NCBI RefSeq assembly: GCF_015291705.1 | Contig: NZ_CP030050.1 | Coordinates: 8,804,001 to 8,868,000 of the forward strand | Length of the DNA: 64,000 nucleotides | From: Bradyrhizobium arachidis | GTDB lineage: Bacteria > Pseudomonadota > Alphaproteobacteria > Rhizobiales > Xanthobacteraceae | Direction of reading: 5' to 3' | In this document: piece by piece, positions 40,789 through 50,691 of the stretch | Position numbering within the stretch: position 1 is the first letter of the stretch | Layout of the letters: every line of letters begins with the position of its first letter | Position numbers and translations under genes: made by a program | The notes under the pieces: model-generated | What the model was told of the DNA's origin: nothing | The model's input: the letters and a program-made list of their open reading frames with translations, nothing else | Databases searched by the model: none

Positions 40789-43700
40789 ATGTCCGAAAAG
40801 CCGCAAAAGTCCCAAAAGTCTGAAGCCAAAGACTATTCGAAGACCCTGTTCCTGCCGCAGACCGAATTCCCGATGCGCGCCGGCCTGCCGCAGCGCGAGC
40901 CGGAGATCCTGAAATACTGGAACGACATCGGTCTCTACGACAAGCTGCGCAAGGACGCCGAGGGCCGCGCCAAGTTCGTGCTGCATGACGGCCCGCCCTA
41001 TGCCAACGGCAACATCCATATCGGGCATGCGCTGAACAAGATCCTCAAGGACGTCGTGACCAAGAGCCAGCAGATGCTCGGCTTCGACTCCAACTACGTG
41101 CCCGGCTGGGACTGCCACGGCCTGCCGATCGAATGGAAGATCGAGGAGGAGAACTACCGCAAGAAGGGCAAGCAGAAGCCCGATTTCCGCGACTCCGCCG
41201 CGATGGTGGCGTTCCGGAAAGAATGCCGTGCCTATGCGACGCACTGGATCAACGTGCAGCGCGAGGAGTTTAAGCGCCTCGGCATCATCGGCGACTGGGA
41301 TCATCCCTATCAGACCATGAGCTATCCGGCCGAAGCGCAGATCGCGCGCGAGCTGATGAAGTTCGCGGCCAACGGCACGCTGTATCGCGGCTCCAAGCCG
41401 GTGATGTGGAGCGTGGTCGAGAAGACTGCGCTCGCGGAAGCCGAGGTCGAGTACGAGGACTACACCTCCGACATGGTCTGGGTGAAATTCCCGGTCACCT
41501 CGCCTGCGCATGGCGCGCTCGCCAATGCCTCGGTCGTGATCTGGACCACGACGCCCTGGACGCTGCCGGGCAACCGCGCCATCTCGTTCTCGCCGAAGAT
41601 CGCCTACGGCCTCTATAAGGTCACGGACGCGCCCGCCGACAATTGGGCCAAGACCGGCGATCTCCTGATCCTGGCCGATGCGCTCGCCGCAGAGGTGTTC
41701 AAACAGGCGCGCGTCACCTCTTACGAGAAGGTGCGCGACATTCCCGGCGACACGCTGGACGCGGTCGAATGCGCCCATCCCCTGCGCGGCCTCGGCGGCG
41801 GTTACGAGTTCATCGTGCCGCTGCTCGCCGGCGAGCATGTCACCGACGACACCGGCACCGGCTTTGTGCACACCGCACCGAGCCACGGCCGCGAGGACTT
41901 CGACGTCTGGATGGCCAACACCCGCGAGCTCGATGCGCGCGGCATCTCGACTGCGATCCCCTATACCGTCGACGAGAACGGCGCCTACACCGCACAGGCC
42001 CCCGGCTTCACCGGCAAGCGCGTGCTCAACGACAAGGGCGAGAAGGGCGATGCCAACGAGGCCGTGATCAAGGCGCTGATCGAGGGCGGCAAGCTGCTCG
42101 CGCGCGGCCGTCTCAAGCACCAATATCCGCACTCCTGGCGCTCGAAGAAGCCGGTGATCTTCCGCAACACGCCGCAATGGTTCATCGCGATGGACAAGGA
42201 CGTCAGCGAGAACGGCCATGCGAAGAAGGGCGACACGCTGCGCGCCCGCGCGCTGCATGCGATCTCGGTCACGCAATGGGTGCCGCCGTCGGGCGAGAAC
42301 CGCATCAACGGCATGATCGCCAATCGTCCGGACTGGGTGATCTCGCGCCAGCGCGCTTGGGGCGTGCCGATCGCCGTATTCGTGCGCGAGAAGGCCGACG
42401 GCTCTGCCGAGATCCTCCAGGACGAGATCGTCAACCAGCGCATCGCGGAAGCCTTCATGGAGGAAGGCGCCGACGCCTGGTACATGGACGGCGCCCGCGA
42501 GCGCTTCCTCGGCTCCCGCGCGAGCGAAGACTGGAAGAAGGTCGACGACATCTGCGACGTCTGGTTCGATTCCGGGTCCACGCACGCCTTCGTGCTCGAG
42601 GATCGCCAGAACTTCCCGCAGCTCGGCAACATCGTCCGCAAGGTCGACGGCGGCGAAGACACCGTGATGTATCTCGAAGGCAGCGACCAGCATCGCGGCT
42701 GGTTCCACTCCTCGCTGCTGGAAAGCGCCGGCACGCGCGGCCGCGCGCCCTACGACATCGTGCTGACCCACGGCTTCACGCTCGACGAGAACGGCCGCAA
42801 GATGTCGAAGTCGCTCGGCAACACTGTCGAGCCACAGAAGGTGATCAAGGATTCCGGCGCGGACATCCTGCGCCTGTGGGTCTGCGCCACCGACTATGCC
42901 GACGACCAGCGCATCGGCCCGGAGATCCTGAAGAACACCATCGAGACCTATCGCAAGCTGCGCAACTCGCTCCGCTGGATGCTCGGCACGCTGCATCACT
43001 TCAAGGCAAGCGAGAAGGTCGCCTATGCCGACATGCCCGAGCTCGAGCGGCTGATGCTGCACGAGCTGGCCGGCCATGCCGAAACCATCCGCAAGGCCTA
43101 TGCCGCGTTCGATTACAAGACCGTGGTCGCAAGCCTGTCGGCTTTCATGAACTCCGAGCTGTCGGCGTTCTACTTCGACATCCGCAAGGACACGCTGTAT
43201 TGCGATCCGCCGTCCTCGGTGGCGCGCAAGGCGGCGCTCACCGCCATCGAGCTGTTGTGCGATGCTCTCTTGAAGTGGCTCGCGCCGATCCTGAGCTTCA
43301 CGACGGATGAGGCCTGGCGGATGTTCCGCCCCAACGCGGAGCCGTCGGTCCATTTGACCTTGTTCCCGACCGACATCGAGCAGCTGCGCGACGACAAGCT
43401 CGCCGCAAAGTGGGAGACGATCCGCGACATTCGCCGCGTCGTGACCGGCGCGCTTGAGCTCGAGCGCGCCGCCAAGAACATCGGCTCGTCGCTGGAGGCC
43501 TCGCCGGTGATCTATGTCGCCGACAGGGACATGATGATGACGCTGTTCGATGTCGATCTCGCCGAAGTCTGCATCACCTCGAACTACGAGGTGCGCGAGG
43601 GCGAGGCGCCGGCGAGCGCGTTCCGCCTCGATGCCGTGCCCGGCGTCGCGGTCGTGGTCGAGAAGGCGGTCGGCACCAAATGCGCCCGCTCCTGGAAGAT

Positions 43701-43797
43701 CTCGCCGACCGTCGGCGAGGACGCCGAATATCCCGACGTCACCCCGCGCGATGCTCAGGCACTGCGCGAATGGAAGGCGTTGGGCGTGAGCGTCTGA
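40789..43797 (+). CDS. ileS: Isoleucyl-tRNA synthetase
   Basis: The 1002-aa product charges tRNA-Ile and has an editing domain. Class I motifs are HIGH (residues 77-80, in [15 protein letters not shown]) and KMSKS ([11 protein letters not shown]). The editing domain includes [12 protein letters not shown]. The C-terminal end reads [13 protein letters not shown] and later [12 protein letters not shown], where E. coli IleS has two Cys-x2-Cys zinc knuckles; only one Cys is left here. The ATG at 40789 ([10 protein letters not shown]) is preferred over longer readings. It lies between ribF and lspA. Confidence 0.96.
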   Translation: MSEKPQKSQKSEAKDYSKTLFLPQTEFPMRAGLPQREPEILKYWNDIGLYDKLRKDAEGRAKFVLHDGPPYANGNIHIGHALNKILKDVVTKSQQMLGFDSNYVPGWDCHGLPIEWKIEEENYRKKGKQKPDFRDSAAMVAFRKECRAYATHWINVQREEFKRLGIIGDWDHPYQTMSYPAEAQIARELMKFAANGTLYRGSKPVMWSVVEKTALAEAEVEYEDYTSDMVWVKFPVTSPAHGALANASVVIWTTTPWTLPGNRAISFSPKIAYGLYKVTDAPADNWAKTGDLLILADALAAEVFKQARVTSYEKVRDIPGDTLDAVECAHPLRGLGGGYEFIVPLLAGEHVTDDTGTGFVHTAPSHGREDFDVWMANTRELDARGISTAIPYTVDENGAYTAQAPGFTGKRVLNDKGEKGDANEAVIKALIEGGKLLARGRLKHQYPHSWRSKKPVIFRNTPQWFIAMDKDVSENGHAKKGDTLRARALHAISVTQWVPPSGENRINGMIANRPDWVISRQRAWGVPIAVFVREKADGSAEILQDEIVNQRIAEAFMEEGADAWYMDGARERFLGSRASEDWKKVDDICDVWFDSGSTHAFVLEDRQNFPQLGNIVRKVDGGEDTVMYLEGSDQHRGWFHSSLLESAGTRGRAPYDIVLTHGFTLDENGRKMSKSLGNTVEPQKVIKDSGADILRLWVCATDYADDQRIGPEILKNTIETYRKLRNSLRWMLGTLHHFKASEKVAYADMPELERLMLHELAGHAETIRKAYAAFDYKTVVASLSAFMNSELSAFYFDIRKDTLYCDPPSSVARKAALTAIELLCDALLKWLAPILSFTTDEAWRMFRPNAEPSVHLTLFPTDIEQLRDDKLAAKWETIRDIRRVVTGALELERAAKNIGSSLEASPVIYVADRDMMMTLFDVDLAEVCITSNYEVREGEAPASAFRLDAVPGVAVVVEKAVGTKCARSWKISPTVGEDAEYPDVTPRDAQALREWKALGVSV

Positions 43798-43807
43798 TCG
43801 GCCAGCC

Positions 43808-44302
43808 ATGACCCCGCTCCGCGCCGGCATCCTCTCGGCCGTGGTCACGGTCATCCTCGACCAGGCCTCGAAACTCTGGCTGCTCAACGTGTTCGACCTC
43901 GCCCGTCGCGGCGTGGTGCGGGTGACGCCGTTCTTCGACCTGGTGCTGGCCTGGAACATCGGCATCAGCTTCGGCTGGCTCCAGAACGACGGCCAGGCGG
44001 CGCAAATCGCGCTGATGGCGGTCAAGGCCATTGCCGTGGTGGCGCTGGCGATCTGGATGGCCCGCTCGCACACCCTGCTGGCGACGGTCGCGCTCGGCCT
44101 GATCATCGGGGGCGCGATCGGCAACGGTATCGATCGCCTCGCCTATGGCGCGGTGGTCGATTTCGCCCTGCTCCACGTCGAGATAGCCGGAAATACCTAT
44201 AATTGGTACGTGTTTAACCTCGCCGACGTGGCCATCGTTGCTGGGGTGGCGGGGCTATTGTATGATTCCTTCCTGGGGGTACCCGCCGCAAAAGCGCCCT
44301 GA
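43808..44302 (+). CDS. lspA: Lipoprotein signal peptidase (signal peptidase II)
   Basis: The 164-aa product is an inner-membrane aspartyl protease that cuts prolipoproteins after diacylglyceryl transfer. The two catalytic Asp motifs are visible, GNGIDRLAYGAVVDF and NLADVAIVAG, and four membrane helices are predicted. It begins 10 bp after ileS. Its substrates include the lipoprotein at 1.6-2.2 kb. Confidence 0.96.
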   Translation: MTPLRAGILSAVVTVILDQASKLWLLNVFDLARRGVVRVTPFFDLVLAWNIGISFGWLQNDGQAAQIALMAVKAIAVVALAIWMARSHTLLATVALGLIIGGAIGNGIDRLAYGAVVDFALLHVEIAGNTYNWYVFNLADVAIVAGVAGLLYDSFLGVPAAKAP

Positions 44303-44398
44303 TCCCGGCCGATACGGACCGGCAGGTGGAACCCTGTTTTTGCGAGGGTTAGGCCGCGAGCGAGCGGCAATCTGCCACAATATGGAACAGGTACAGTG

Positions 44399-45124
44399 AT
44401 GCGCAGCTCGAAGACCAGCGGTTCAATGGTTCGAGATCCCCAAGGCGGGCTCTGGCGGGCGTTGAAAGTGTCCGCTGTCGCGCTCGGCATCGGTCTCGTC
44501 ATGGCAGCAGGCGCCGCCCGCGCCGGTGACGACGATGATGAAGATGACGGGATGACCTTCGAAGAGAAGCTCATCGACAATCTGATGTCCGGCATCGGCG
44601 CCAAGAGCATGGAAAAGCCCGGCATCGAATACCGCGAGCGCTCGCCGCTGGTCGTGCCGCCGAAGCTCGACCTGCCGCCGCCGGCCGGCGCCCAGGCCAA
44701 GAATGCGCCGAACTGGCCAAAGGACCCCGACGAGAAGCGCCGCAAGGAGGCCATCGCCGCGCGGAAGAAGGCCGTCAAGGCAACCGAGAGCTGGCAGGCG
44801 GGCCGCACGCTTTCACCGGCCGAGATGGAAGTCGGCAGGACCGCAGCCCCCGAGCGTACCAGCAACGATCCGATTCAGCCGGGCACGAACTCCAATCCGT
44901 CGCTGAGCCCCGCCCAGCTCGGTTTCACGGGCGGCCTGTGGGGCATGATGAAGGGCGGCACGCCCGAAGAAAAGCAATTCACCAGCGAGCCGCCGCGCCA
45001 GTCCCTGGTCGAGCCCCCGCCGGGCTACCAGACGCCTTCGCCGAACTACGCCTACGGCGCCGGCAAGGACAATACGAAAAAGACCTACTTCGACATCATG
45101 TCGGGCAAGGACAAGGAACAATAG
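44399..45124 (+). CDS. Exported low-complexity protein of unknown function
   Basis: The 241-aa product has a signal peptide (ALKVSAVALGIGLVMAAGAARA), then a run of Asp and Glu (GDDDDEDDG), a short conserved helix FEEKLIDNLMSGIGAK, and long Pro-, Lys- and Gly-rich parts. It ends TYFDIMSGKDKEQ. It looks largely disordered and periplasmic. I recognise no named family; similar proteins follow lspA in related genomes and precede M16 peptidase genes, so an envelope role is possible. A GTG at 44396 is an alternative start. Confidence 0.75.
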   Translation: MRSSKTSGSMVRDPQGGLWRALKVSAVALGIGLVMAAGAARAGDDDDEDDGMTFEEKLIDNLMSGIGAKSMEKPGIEYRERSPLVVPPKLDLPPPAGAQAKNAPNWPKDPDEKRRKEAIAARKKAVKATESWQAGRTLSPAEMEVGRTAAPERTSNDPIQPGTNSNPSLSPAQLGFTGGLWGMMKGGTPEEKQFTSEPPRQSLVEPPPGYQTPSPNYAYGAGKDNTKKTYFDIMSGKDKEQ

Positions 45125-45322
45125 CGTTCCTGTCCGCTGCGACATCCTGACCGAAGCGGACCTGGCACCGGCGGCCCCTGCACGCCGGACGCAATCGATA
45201 AATTGCCTATCAGTAACTTGCCTACCCGTTGCGTTCTCTGCTTCGTGACGCGAAGCCTCAGCCGCGCGGTGTAGCATACCGCGCCACCGAGCCGGACATC
45301 CGGACCTCGGCCTTTCATAAGG

Positions 45323-46717
45323 ATGATGATGTCCTCTTACCGATCGGCTGCCTGCCTTCTTGCCGCGCTGCTTTCGACGAGCGTCCTCTCAGCCAGCGCC
45401 CTCGCTCAGACCACTGTGACATCGGCCCCGCCCGCCAGCTTTACGCTCGGCAACGGCATGCAGGTCGTGGTGATCCCGGATCACCGCACGCCCGTGGTCA
45501 CCGAGATGATCTGGTACAAGGTCGGCTCGGCCGACGAGACGCCGGGCAAGTCCGGCCTCGCGCACTTCCTCGAGCATCTGATGTTCAAGGGCACCTCGAA
45601 ACATCCGGTCGGCGAATTCTCCCAGACCGTGCTCCGCGTCGGCGGCAACGAGAACGCCTCGACCTCGGTCGACTACACCAACTACTACCAGCGCGTTCCG
45701 AAAGAGCAGCTGCCGACCATGATGGAGTTCGAGGCCGACCGCATGACCGGCCTGATCCTCAAGGACGAGAACGTGCTGCCCGAGCGCGACGTCGTGCTCG
45801 AAGAGTACAACATGCGCGTCGCCAACAATCCGGACGCGCGGCTCAACGAGCAGATCATGGCCGCGCTCTATCTCAACCATCCCTACGGCCGGCCGGTGAT
45901 CGGCTGGCACCAGGAAATCGAGAAGCTCGATCGCGAGGATGCGCTCACCTTCTACCGCCGCTTCTACGCGCCGAACAACGCGATCCTGGTGATCGCCGGT
46001 GACGTCGAGGCCGCCGACATCCGCCCGCTGGTCGAGCGCAATTTCGGCGCGATCCCCGCCCAGCCCGCGATCCCGGCGCGGCGCGTCCGCCCGCAGGAGC
46101 CGGAGCCGGCGGCGCCGCGCACCGTCACGCTGGCCGACCCGCGCGTCGAGCAGCCGAACCTGCGGCGCTATTATCTCGTGCCCTCGGCGACGACCGCCGC
46201 GGCCGGCGAAAGCGCAGCGCTCGACGTGCTGGCGCAGCTGATGGGCAGCGGCAGCAACTCCTATCTCTACCGCGCCCTCGTCGTCGACAAGCCGCTCGCG
46301 GTCTCCGCCAGCGCCAGCTATTCGAGCATCTCGCTCGACCCGACCCAGTTCGCGATCTCGGCCGCGCCGAAGCCCGGCGTCAGCTTTACCGAGGTCGAGC
46401 AGGTGATCGACGGCGTCATCGCCGACATCGCGCAGAACCCGATCCGCGCCGAGGACCTCGAGCGGGTGAAGACCCAGCTCATTGCCGAAGCGATCTACGC
46501 CCAGGACAATCAGGCGGTGCTCGCGCGCTGGTATGGCGGCGCGCTGACCACGGGCCTTTCGATCGAGGATATCAGGAGCTGGCCGGACCGCATCCGCGCG
46601 GTCACCGCCGAACAGGTGCGCGCAGTTGCGCAGAAATGGCTCGAGAAGAAGCGATCGGTGACCGGCTATCTGATCAAGGACACCGCCACCGCCAAGCGCG
46701 AGGAGAAGCGTTCGTGA
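45323..46717 (+). CDS. M16-family zinc metallopeptidase, catalytic subunit
   Basis: The 464-aa product has a signal peptide (ACLLAALLSTSVLSASALAQ) and the inverted zinc motif HxxEH in LAHFLEHLMFKGTSKHP. Downstream comes the third ligand Glu in the VVLEEYNMR region. The two-domain M16B layout (about 440 aa) is complete. It is a periplasmic processing or degrading peptidase of the PqqL/pitrilysin type. It overlaps by 4 bp (GTGA) with a second M16 gene lacking the motif, so the two likely form a heterodimer. Confidence 0.93.
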   Translation: MMMSSYRSAACLLAALLSTSVLSASALAQTTVTSAPPASFTLGNGMQVVVIPDHRTPVVTEMIWYKVGSADETPGKSGLAHFLEHLMFKGTSKHPVGEFSQTVLRVGGNENASTSVDYTNYYQRVPKEQLPTMMEFEADRMTGLILKDENVLPERDVVLEEYNMRVANNPDARLNEQIMAALYLNHPYGRPVIGWHQEIEKLDREDALTFYRRFYAPNNAILVIAGDVEAADIRPLVERNFGAIPAQPAIPARRVRPQEPEPAAPRTVTLADPRVEQPNLRRYYLVPSATTAAAGESAALDVLAQLMGSGSNSYLYRALVVDKPLAVSASASYSSISLDPTQFAISAAPKPGVSFTEVEQVIDGVIADIAQNPIRAEDLERVKTQLIAEAIYAQDNQAVLARWYGGALTTGLSIEDIRSWPDRIRAVTAEQVRAVAQKWLEKKRSVTGYLIKDTATAKREEKRS

Positions 46718-48081
46718 CCTATCCCTTCCTTCGACGCGTTGCATTCTCCCTTGCCACCGGCGCGGCGCTCGCGCTCGCGAGCATCTCGCCATCGCAAGCG
46801 GCCGCAAAGATCCAGCGCCTGGTCTCCCCCGGCGGCATCGAGGCCTGGTTCGTCCAGGACGCGACCGTGCCACTCATCGCCATGGAATATTCGTTTGCCG
46901 GCGGCTCGGCACAGGATCCCAAGGACAAGTCGGGTGTCGCCAACCTCGTCGGTGACCTGCTTGACGAAGGCTCCGGCGATCTCGACTCCAAGACCTTCCA
47001 TGAGCGGCTCGACCGCCGCGCCATCGAGCTCTCCTTCAGCGCCACCCGCGACACGTTCCGCGGCAGCCTGCGCATGCTGCGCGACAACAAGGACGAGGCC
47101 TTCGACCTGCTCAGGAGCGCGCTGACCTCGCCGCATTTCGACACTGCCGATGTCGAGCGCATCCGCTCGCAGGTTCTCTCCGGCCTGCGCCGCGAGACCA
47201 CCAACCCGACCTCGCTGGCGAGCCGCAAGTTCCTCGAGGTCGCCTTCGGCGATCATCCCTATGGGCGGCAGACCAACGGCACCCTCGACAGCGTGCCGAC
47301 CATCTCGGTCGCCGATCTGAAGGATTATGTCGGCCGCGTGCTCGCCAAGGACGGGCTGAAGGTCGCGGTGGTTGGCGACGTCGATCCCGAGACCCTCGGC
47401 AAGCTGCTCGACCACACCTTCGGCAGTCTTCCCGCCAAGGCTAACCTCACGCCGGTCCCGGACATCGAGGCGGCCAAGCCGCCGCAGCGCACCTTCGTGA
47501 CGCTCGACGTGCCGCAGACCGTCATCACCTTCGGCGGCCCCGGCGTGAAGCGCAGTGATCCGAACTTCATGGCGGCCTATGTCGTCAACCACATCCTGGG
47601 CGGCGGCGGACTGTCCTCGCGGCTCTATCGCGAGGTGCGCGAGAAGCGCGGCCTCGCCTATTCGGTGTTCGAATCGCTGCTCTGGATGGAACATTCGGCG
47701 GTCTTCATCGGCAACACCGGCACCCGCGCCGACCGTGCCGGCGACACCATCGATGCCATCGACAAGGAGGTGCGCCGCATCGCCGAGGAGGGCCCGACGC
47801 AGAAGGAGCTCGACGAGGCCAAGTCCTACCTCAAGGGCTCCCAGATGCTGGCGCTCGACACCTCCTCCAAGCTCGCCCAGGCGCTGCTGCAGTACCAGCA
47901 GGACAAGCTGCCGATCGACTATATCGAGAAGCGCAACGCCATAGTCGACGCGGTGACGCTGGACGACGCAAAGGCGGCCGCCAAGCGGCTGTGGGGCCAG
48001 GGCCTGCTGACCGTGGTCGTCGGCCGCGCCCCGCAGGCCGCCGCGCAGCCGGCGGCAGCACCGGCGACGAAGTCGAACTGA
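46714..48081 (+). CDS. M16-family peptidase, non-catalytic partner subunit
   Basis: The 455-aa product has a signal peptide (FLRRVAFSLATGAALALASI) and an M16 fold. Where HxxEH should be it reads GVANLVGDLLDEGS, so it cannot bind zinc. The C-terminal domain is intact, with NHILGGGGLSSRLYREVREKRGLAY, the Arg/Tyr pair that shapes the active site in trans. This is the alpha-subunit type of heterodimeric M16B peptidases. The GTG start at 46714 overlaps the previous stop, which decides it over an upstream reading in the wrong context. Confidence 0.92.
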   Translation: MTYPFLRRVAFSLATGAALALASISPSQAAAKIQRLVSPGGIEAWFVQDATVPLIAMEYSFAGGSAQDPKDKSGVANLVGDLLDEGSGDLDSKTFHERLDRRAIELSFSATRDTFRGSLRMLRDNKDEAFDLLRSALTSPHFDTADVERIRSQVLSGLRRETTNPTSLASRKFLEVAFGDHPYGRQTNGTLDSVPTISVADLKDYVGRVLAKDGLKVAVVGDVDPETLGKLLDHTFGSLPAKANLTPVPDIEAAKPPQRTFVTLDVPQTVITFGGPGVKRSDPNFMAAYVVNHILGGGGLSSRLYREVREKRGLAYSVFESLLWMEHSAVFIGNTGTRADRAGDTIDAIDKEVRRIAEEGPTQKELDEAKSYLKGSQMLALDTSSKLAQALLQYQQDKLPIDYIEKRNAIVDAVTLDDAKAAAKRLWGQGLLTVVVGRAPQAAAQPAAAPATKSN

Positions 48082-48201
48082 CCCCCTTCTCTATGCGGTT
48101 CATCAAATGGCCGAGCTTAGCCCGGCCATTTGCGTTTTTATCGGCGCCATTGCCGAACGTGGACGTCCGCGATATGTCCGGACATCAGAAATGGTGCCAT
48201 C

Positions 48202-48618
48202 ATGCTGCGGATATCCCGCGACCTCGTCATCGACGAGGACGACATCGAGATCGGCTTTGTCCGCGCCTCCGGCCCGGGCGGGCAGAACGTCAACAAGGTC
48301 GCGACCTCGGCGCAACTGCGCTTCGACACAGGCAAGCTGACGATTCCGGAGGACGCAGCCATCCGGCTCGCCCGCATCGCCGGCCAGCGCATGACCAAGG
48401 ACGGCGTGATCGTGATCCACGCCCAGCGCTTCCGCACCCAGGAGCGCAACCGCCAGGACGCCATCGACCGCCTCGTCGAGATCCTCAAGGAGGCCATGGT
48501 GCGCCCGACGCCGCGCCGCGCGACGCGGCCGACCTACGCCTCCAAACAGCGCCGGCTCGACGGCAAGAAGCGCCGCAGCGACGTCAAGGCCGGCCGCGGC
48601 GGCCGCTTCAACGATTAG
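48202..48618 (+). CDS. arfB: Alternative ribosome-rescue factor ArfB (YaeJ)
   Basis: The 138-aa product releases peptides from stalled ribosomes lacking a stop codon. It has the GGQ catalytic motif in RASGPGGQNVNKVATSA and a basic, unstructured C-terminal tail (PRRATRPTYASKQRR, KKRRSDVKAGRGGRF) that enters the empty mRNA channel. The length matches YaeJ rather than RF1/RF2. The ATG at 48202 (MLRISRDLVI) is chosen as the domain start. It is followed by a strong hairpin terminator. Confidence 0.93.
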   Translation: MLRISRDLVIDEDDIEIGFVRASGPGGQNVNKVATSAQLRFDTGKLTIPEDAAIRLARIAGQRMTKDGVIVIHAQRFRTQERNRQDAIDRLVEILKEAMVRPTPRRATRPTYASKQRRLDGKKRRSDVKAGRGGRFND

Positions 48619-48630
48619 CAAGCACTAGCG

Positions 48631-48661
48631 AAAACTCCGGCCGCATGGCGACCGGAGTTTT
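48631..48661. terminator. Bidirectional intrinsic terminator
   Basis: AAAACTCCGG, a CCGCATGGCGA centre, and CCGGAGTTTT form a hairpin with A-rich and T-rich ends, usable in both directions. It separates arfB (plus) from the small secreted protein gene (minus). Confidence 0.88.
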
Positions 48662-48680
48662 GCCATTTCAGCCAGCGGGA

Positions 48681-48983
48681 CTAGTAACGCTTGGACGGGG
48701 CTGCACCGCCAGTCGCGGCATCGTCGGCGGTCCCCTTGTGCACAGCGCTGCCCGTGGTGCCGACCGTGCCGCGGGTACCCTTGGTCGACTTCATGCCGGT
48801 CTTCTCACCCGCCGCGCCGGGCTGAGCGTTCATCTCCTCATCGCCACTGCCCATCGTGCCTTGCATCGGCTTGCTTTGCACGGTGCCGCCGGTCTTGGCA
48901 GGCGGCGCGCCTTGCGCGAGAACGGGCGTCGCAATGAGAGCCGACAGGGCGCATGCGATCATCGAGGTCTTCACCAACTTCAT
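48681..48983 (-). CDS. Small secreted Gly/Thr-rich protein
   Basis: The 100-aa product has a signal peptide (MIACALSALIATPVLAQ) and a low-complexity mature part rich in Gly, Thr, Lys and Ala (KTGMKSTKGTRGTVGTTG). No fold or function is recognised. The ATG at 48983 is preceded by a GGAG site, and much longer readings upstream have no support. It is divergent from the cytochrome gene. Confidence 0.7.
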   Translation of the reverse strand: MKLVKTSMIACALSALIATPVLAQGAPPAKTGGTVQSKPMQGTMGSGDEEMNAQPGAAGEKTGMKSTKGTRGTVGTTGSAVHKGTADDAATGGAAPSKRY

Positions 48984-49288
48984 CCATTTCTCCTGGATTT
49001 TTCGCGATGAATGGCTCGGCGGCTCCCACGCCGCTCGTCTGCACCGGCCATCGCATCGCGCAAAGAGTTCAAGCGGCGCGGTCGACATGCAATGCGCATG
49101 GTGTGGTGATCGTTTAGGGATTTGACGGCGCTTTCGCGGAATTGTGCTCCGCATATAAGGCAGCGCGGAACACCACATGCCGCGCACATCTCCGCGCGCA
49201 GCGAAATAGCCCGCTACTACCACCGCATCTTTGGCGACGCCTAGAGTTTGCGCACGCTGGATTTGATGTGGACGGGCGAGCCTTGACG
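48984..49288. other. Divergent intergenic region before the cytochrome c gene
   Basis: About 305 bp between a minus-strand and a plus-strand start. It should hold promoters for both, but I see no clear sigma-70 pair, palindrome or repeat. Short frames present here have no supporting features. Confidence 0.45.
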
Positions 49289-49675
49289 ATGCGCGCAATC
49301 GTGCTGGGATTGTGCACCGCGATGGTGCTGGTGGTGCGGATCGCCGATGCGCAAATGCCGTTGCCGGCCGCAAGGTCGCCGGACGGCGCGACGCTGTTCA
49401 AGCAGCAATGCGCGGTGTGCCACACCACAAGCGCATCGGAGCCGACGCGGCAAGGGCCGCCACTGGTGAAGATCGTCGGCCGCCCAGCCGGCAAGGTCGA
49501 GGGCTTCAAATACTCGGACGCCCTCGCGAAGGCGGACTTCGCCTGGGACGAGACCAGGCTCGATGCATGGCTGACCAATCCGCAAGCCGTCGTTCCCGGC
49601 GTGACCATGGTGTACCGGCAGGCCAAGCCGGAGACGCGCGCCGCCATCATCGCCTACCTCAAGGAGCAGAACTGA
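49289..49675 (+). CDS. Class I cytochrome c
   Basis: The 128-aa product has a signal peptide (VLGLCTAMVLVVRIADAQ), one haem c site CAVCH, and a downstream axial Met in PGVTMVY. KYSDAL and WLTNPQ are typical of mitochondrial/c2-type cytochromes. It is periplasmic. It starts a run of four genes with a VOC protein, a Tat-exported small subunit and a GMC oxidoreductase, so it is a candidate electron acceptor for that dehydrogenase. The ATG at 49289 is chosen for the signal peptide. Confidence 0.88.
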   Translation: MRAIVLGLCTAMVLVVRIADAQMPLPAARSPDGATLFKQQCAVCHTTSASEPTRQGPPLVKIVGRPAGKVEGFKYSDALAKADFAWDETRLDAWLTNPQAVVPGVTMVYRQAKPETRAAIIAYLKEQN

Positions 49676-50071
49676 ATGGCAAAACCCGTTCATTCCATGA
49701 TCCGCGTGCTGGATGAGGCCCGCTCGCTCGACTTCTACAGGCGCGCCTTCGGCCTGGAGGTCGCCGACCATCTGAAATTCGCGGACTTCGCCCTGATCTA
49801 TCTGCGTCACCCCTCCTCACCTTTTGAGGTCGAGCTGACGGTCAATTTCGATCGCAAGGAGCCATATGCGCTCGGCGACGGCTACGGCCATCTCGCGGTG
49901 GTGGTCGAGGATCTCGACGCCGAACACGCCCGCTTCGAGCGCGAGAAGCTCGCTCCAGGGCCGCTACGCGACTTCAAGCACGACGGCAGGACGCTGGCGC
50001 GCTTCTTCTTCGTCAGCGATCCCGACGGCTACAAGATCGAGGTGATCCAGCGGGGCGGACGCTTCGGCTGA
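49676..50071 (+). CDS. VOC-superfamily protein (glyoxalase I-like)
   Basis: The 131-aa product shows the beta-alpha-beta-beta-beta VOC modules: SMIRVLDEARSLDFYRRAFG, then FEVELT, GYGHLAVVVEDLD and FFVSDPDGYKIEVIQR. The residues His7, Glu52-like, His73-like and Glu near the end fit the metal-ligand places of lactoylglutathione lyase. Substrate is uncertain; methylglyoxal-glutathione is possible. The gene starts on the base after the cytochrome c stop and is clearly co-transcribed. Confidence 0.85.
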   Translation: MAKPVHSMIRVLDEARSLDFYRRAFGLEVADHLKFADFALIYLRHPSSPFEVELTVNFDRKEPYALGDGYGHLAVVVEDLDAEHARFEREKLAPGPLRDFKHDGRTLARFFFVSDPDGYKIEVIQRGGRFG

Positions 50072-50115
50072 TCAAGTTCAAAAACCCAAATCACAAAAAT
50101 CCACGGAGGAATGCC

Positions 50116-50664
50116 ATGAGAGAAGTCGATCGTCGAAGCAAGCACAGCCGCCGCGTCTTTCTCAAGGGCGCGGCGACCGCCGTGCCGGTCGTGGCCGCAG
50201 CCACCAGCGTCGGTGTCAGCATCGAGAGCGCCTGGGCCGACGATGCCACCGCGCTTTCGCCCGCGACGATGAAGACGCTGCTGAAGGTCGCGCGCGACAT
50301 CTATCCGCACGATGTGCTCGGCGACAGCTACTACATCACCGCGATCAAGCCGTGGGACGGCAAGGCGGCCAAGGATCCCGCCGTCAAGGCTCTCATCAGC
50401 GACGGCATCGCAAGGCTCGATCAGAACGCGAAGGATCGTCACAAGGCGCCCTATGCCGAGGTGCAATGGGAAGCCGATCGCGTGGTGCTGCTGAAGGAGA
50501 TCGAGGGAAGCGACTTCTTCCAGAAGGTGCGCGGCGACCTCGTCGTCTCGCTCTACAACCAGAAAGAGGTCTGGCCGCGGTTCGGCTACGAGGGCTCCTC
50601 CGCCGAGCATGGCGGCTACATCAACCGCGGCTTCGCCGATATCGACTGGCTGCCGAAGGCTTAA
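50116..50664 (+). CDS. Tat-exported gluconate 2-dehydrogenase subunit 3-like protein
   Basis: The 182-aa product has a twin-arginine signal (SRRVFLKGAATAVPVVAAAT). It then has the small-subunit domain: LSPATMKTLLKVARDIYPHD, and the end FGYEGSSAEHGGYINRGFADIDWLP. These proteins are the gamma or small subunits of membrane-linked GMC dehydrogenases. They have no cofactor but carry the large subunit out through Tat. It lies 27 bp before the GMC gene, which has no signal peptide of its own, so hitchhiker export is expected. Confidence 0.9.
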   Translation: MREVDRRSKHSRRVFLKGAATAVPVVAAATSVGVSIESAWADDATALSPATMKTLLKVARDIYPHDVLGDSYYITAIKPWDGKAAKDPAVKALISDGIARLDQNAKDRHKAPYAEVQWEADRVVLLKEIEGSDFFQKVRGDLVVSLYNQKEVWPRFGYEGSSAEHGGYINRGFADIDWLPKA

Positions 50665-50691
50665 AGGCCACCCAGGTTCAGGAGAACGCAG

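Noticed and set aside
40633..44124. 1163-codon open frame on the minus strand opposite ileS and lspA
   Set aside because: It spans two proven genes and a gap, with composition typical of an antisense frame in high-GC DNA.
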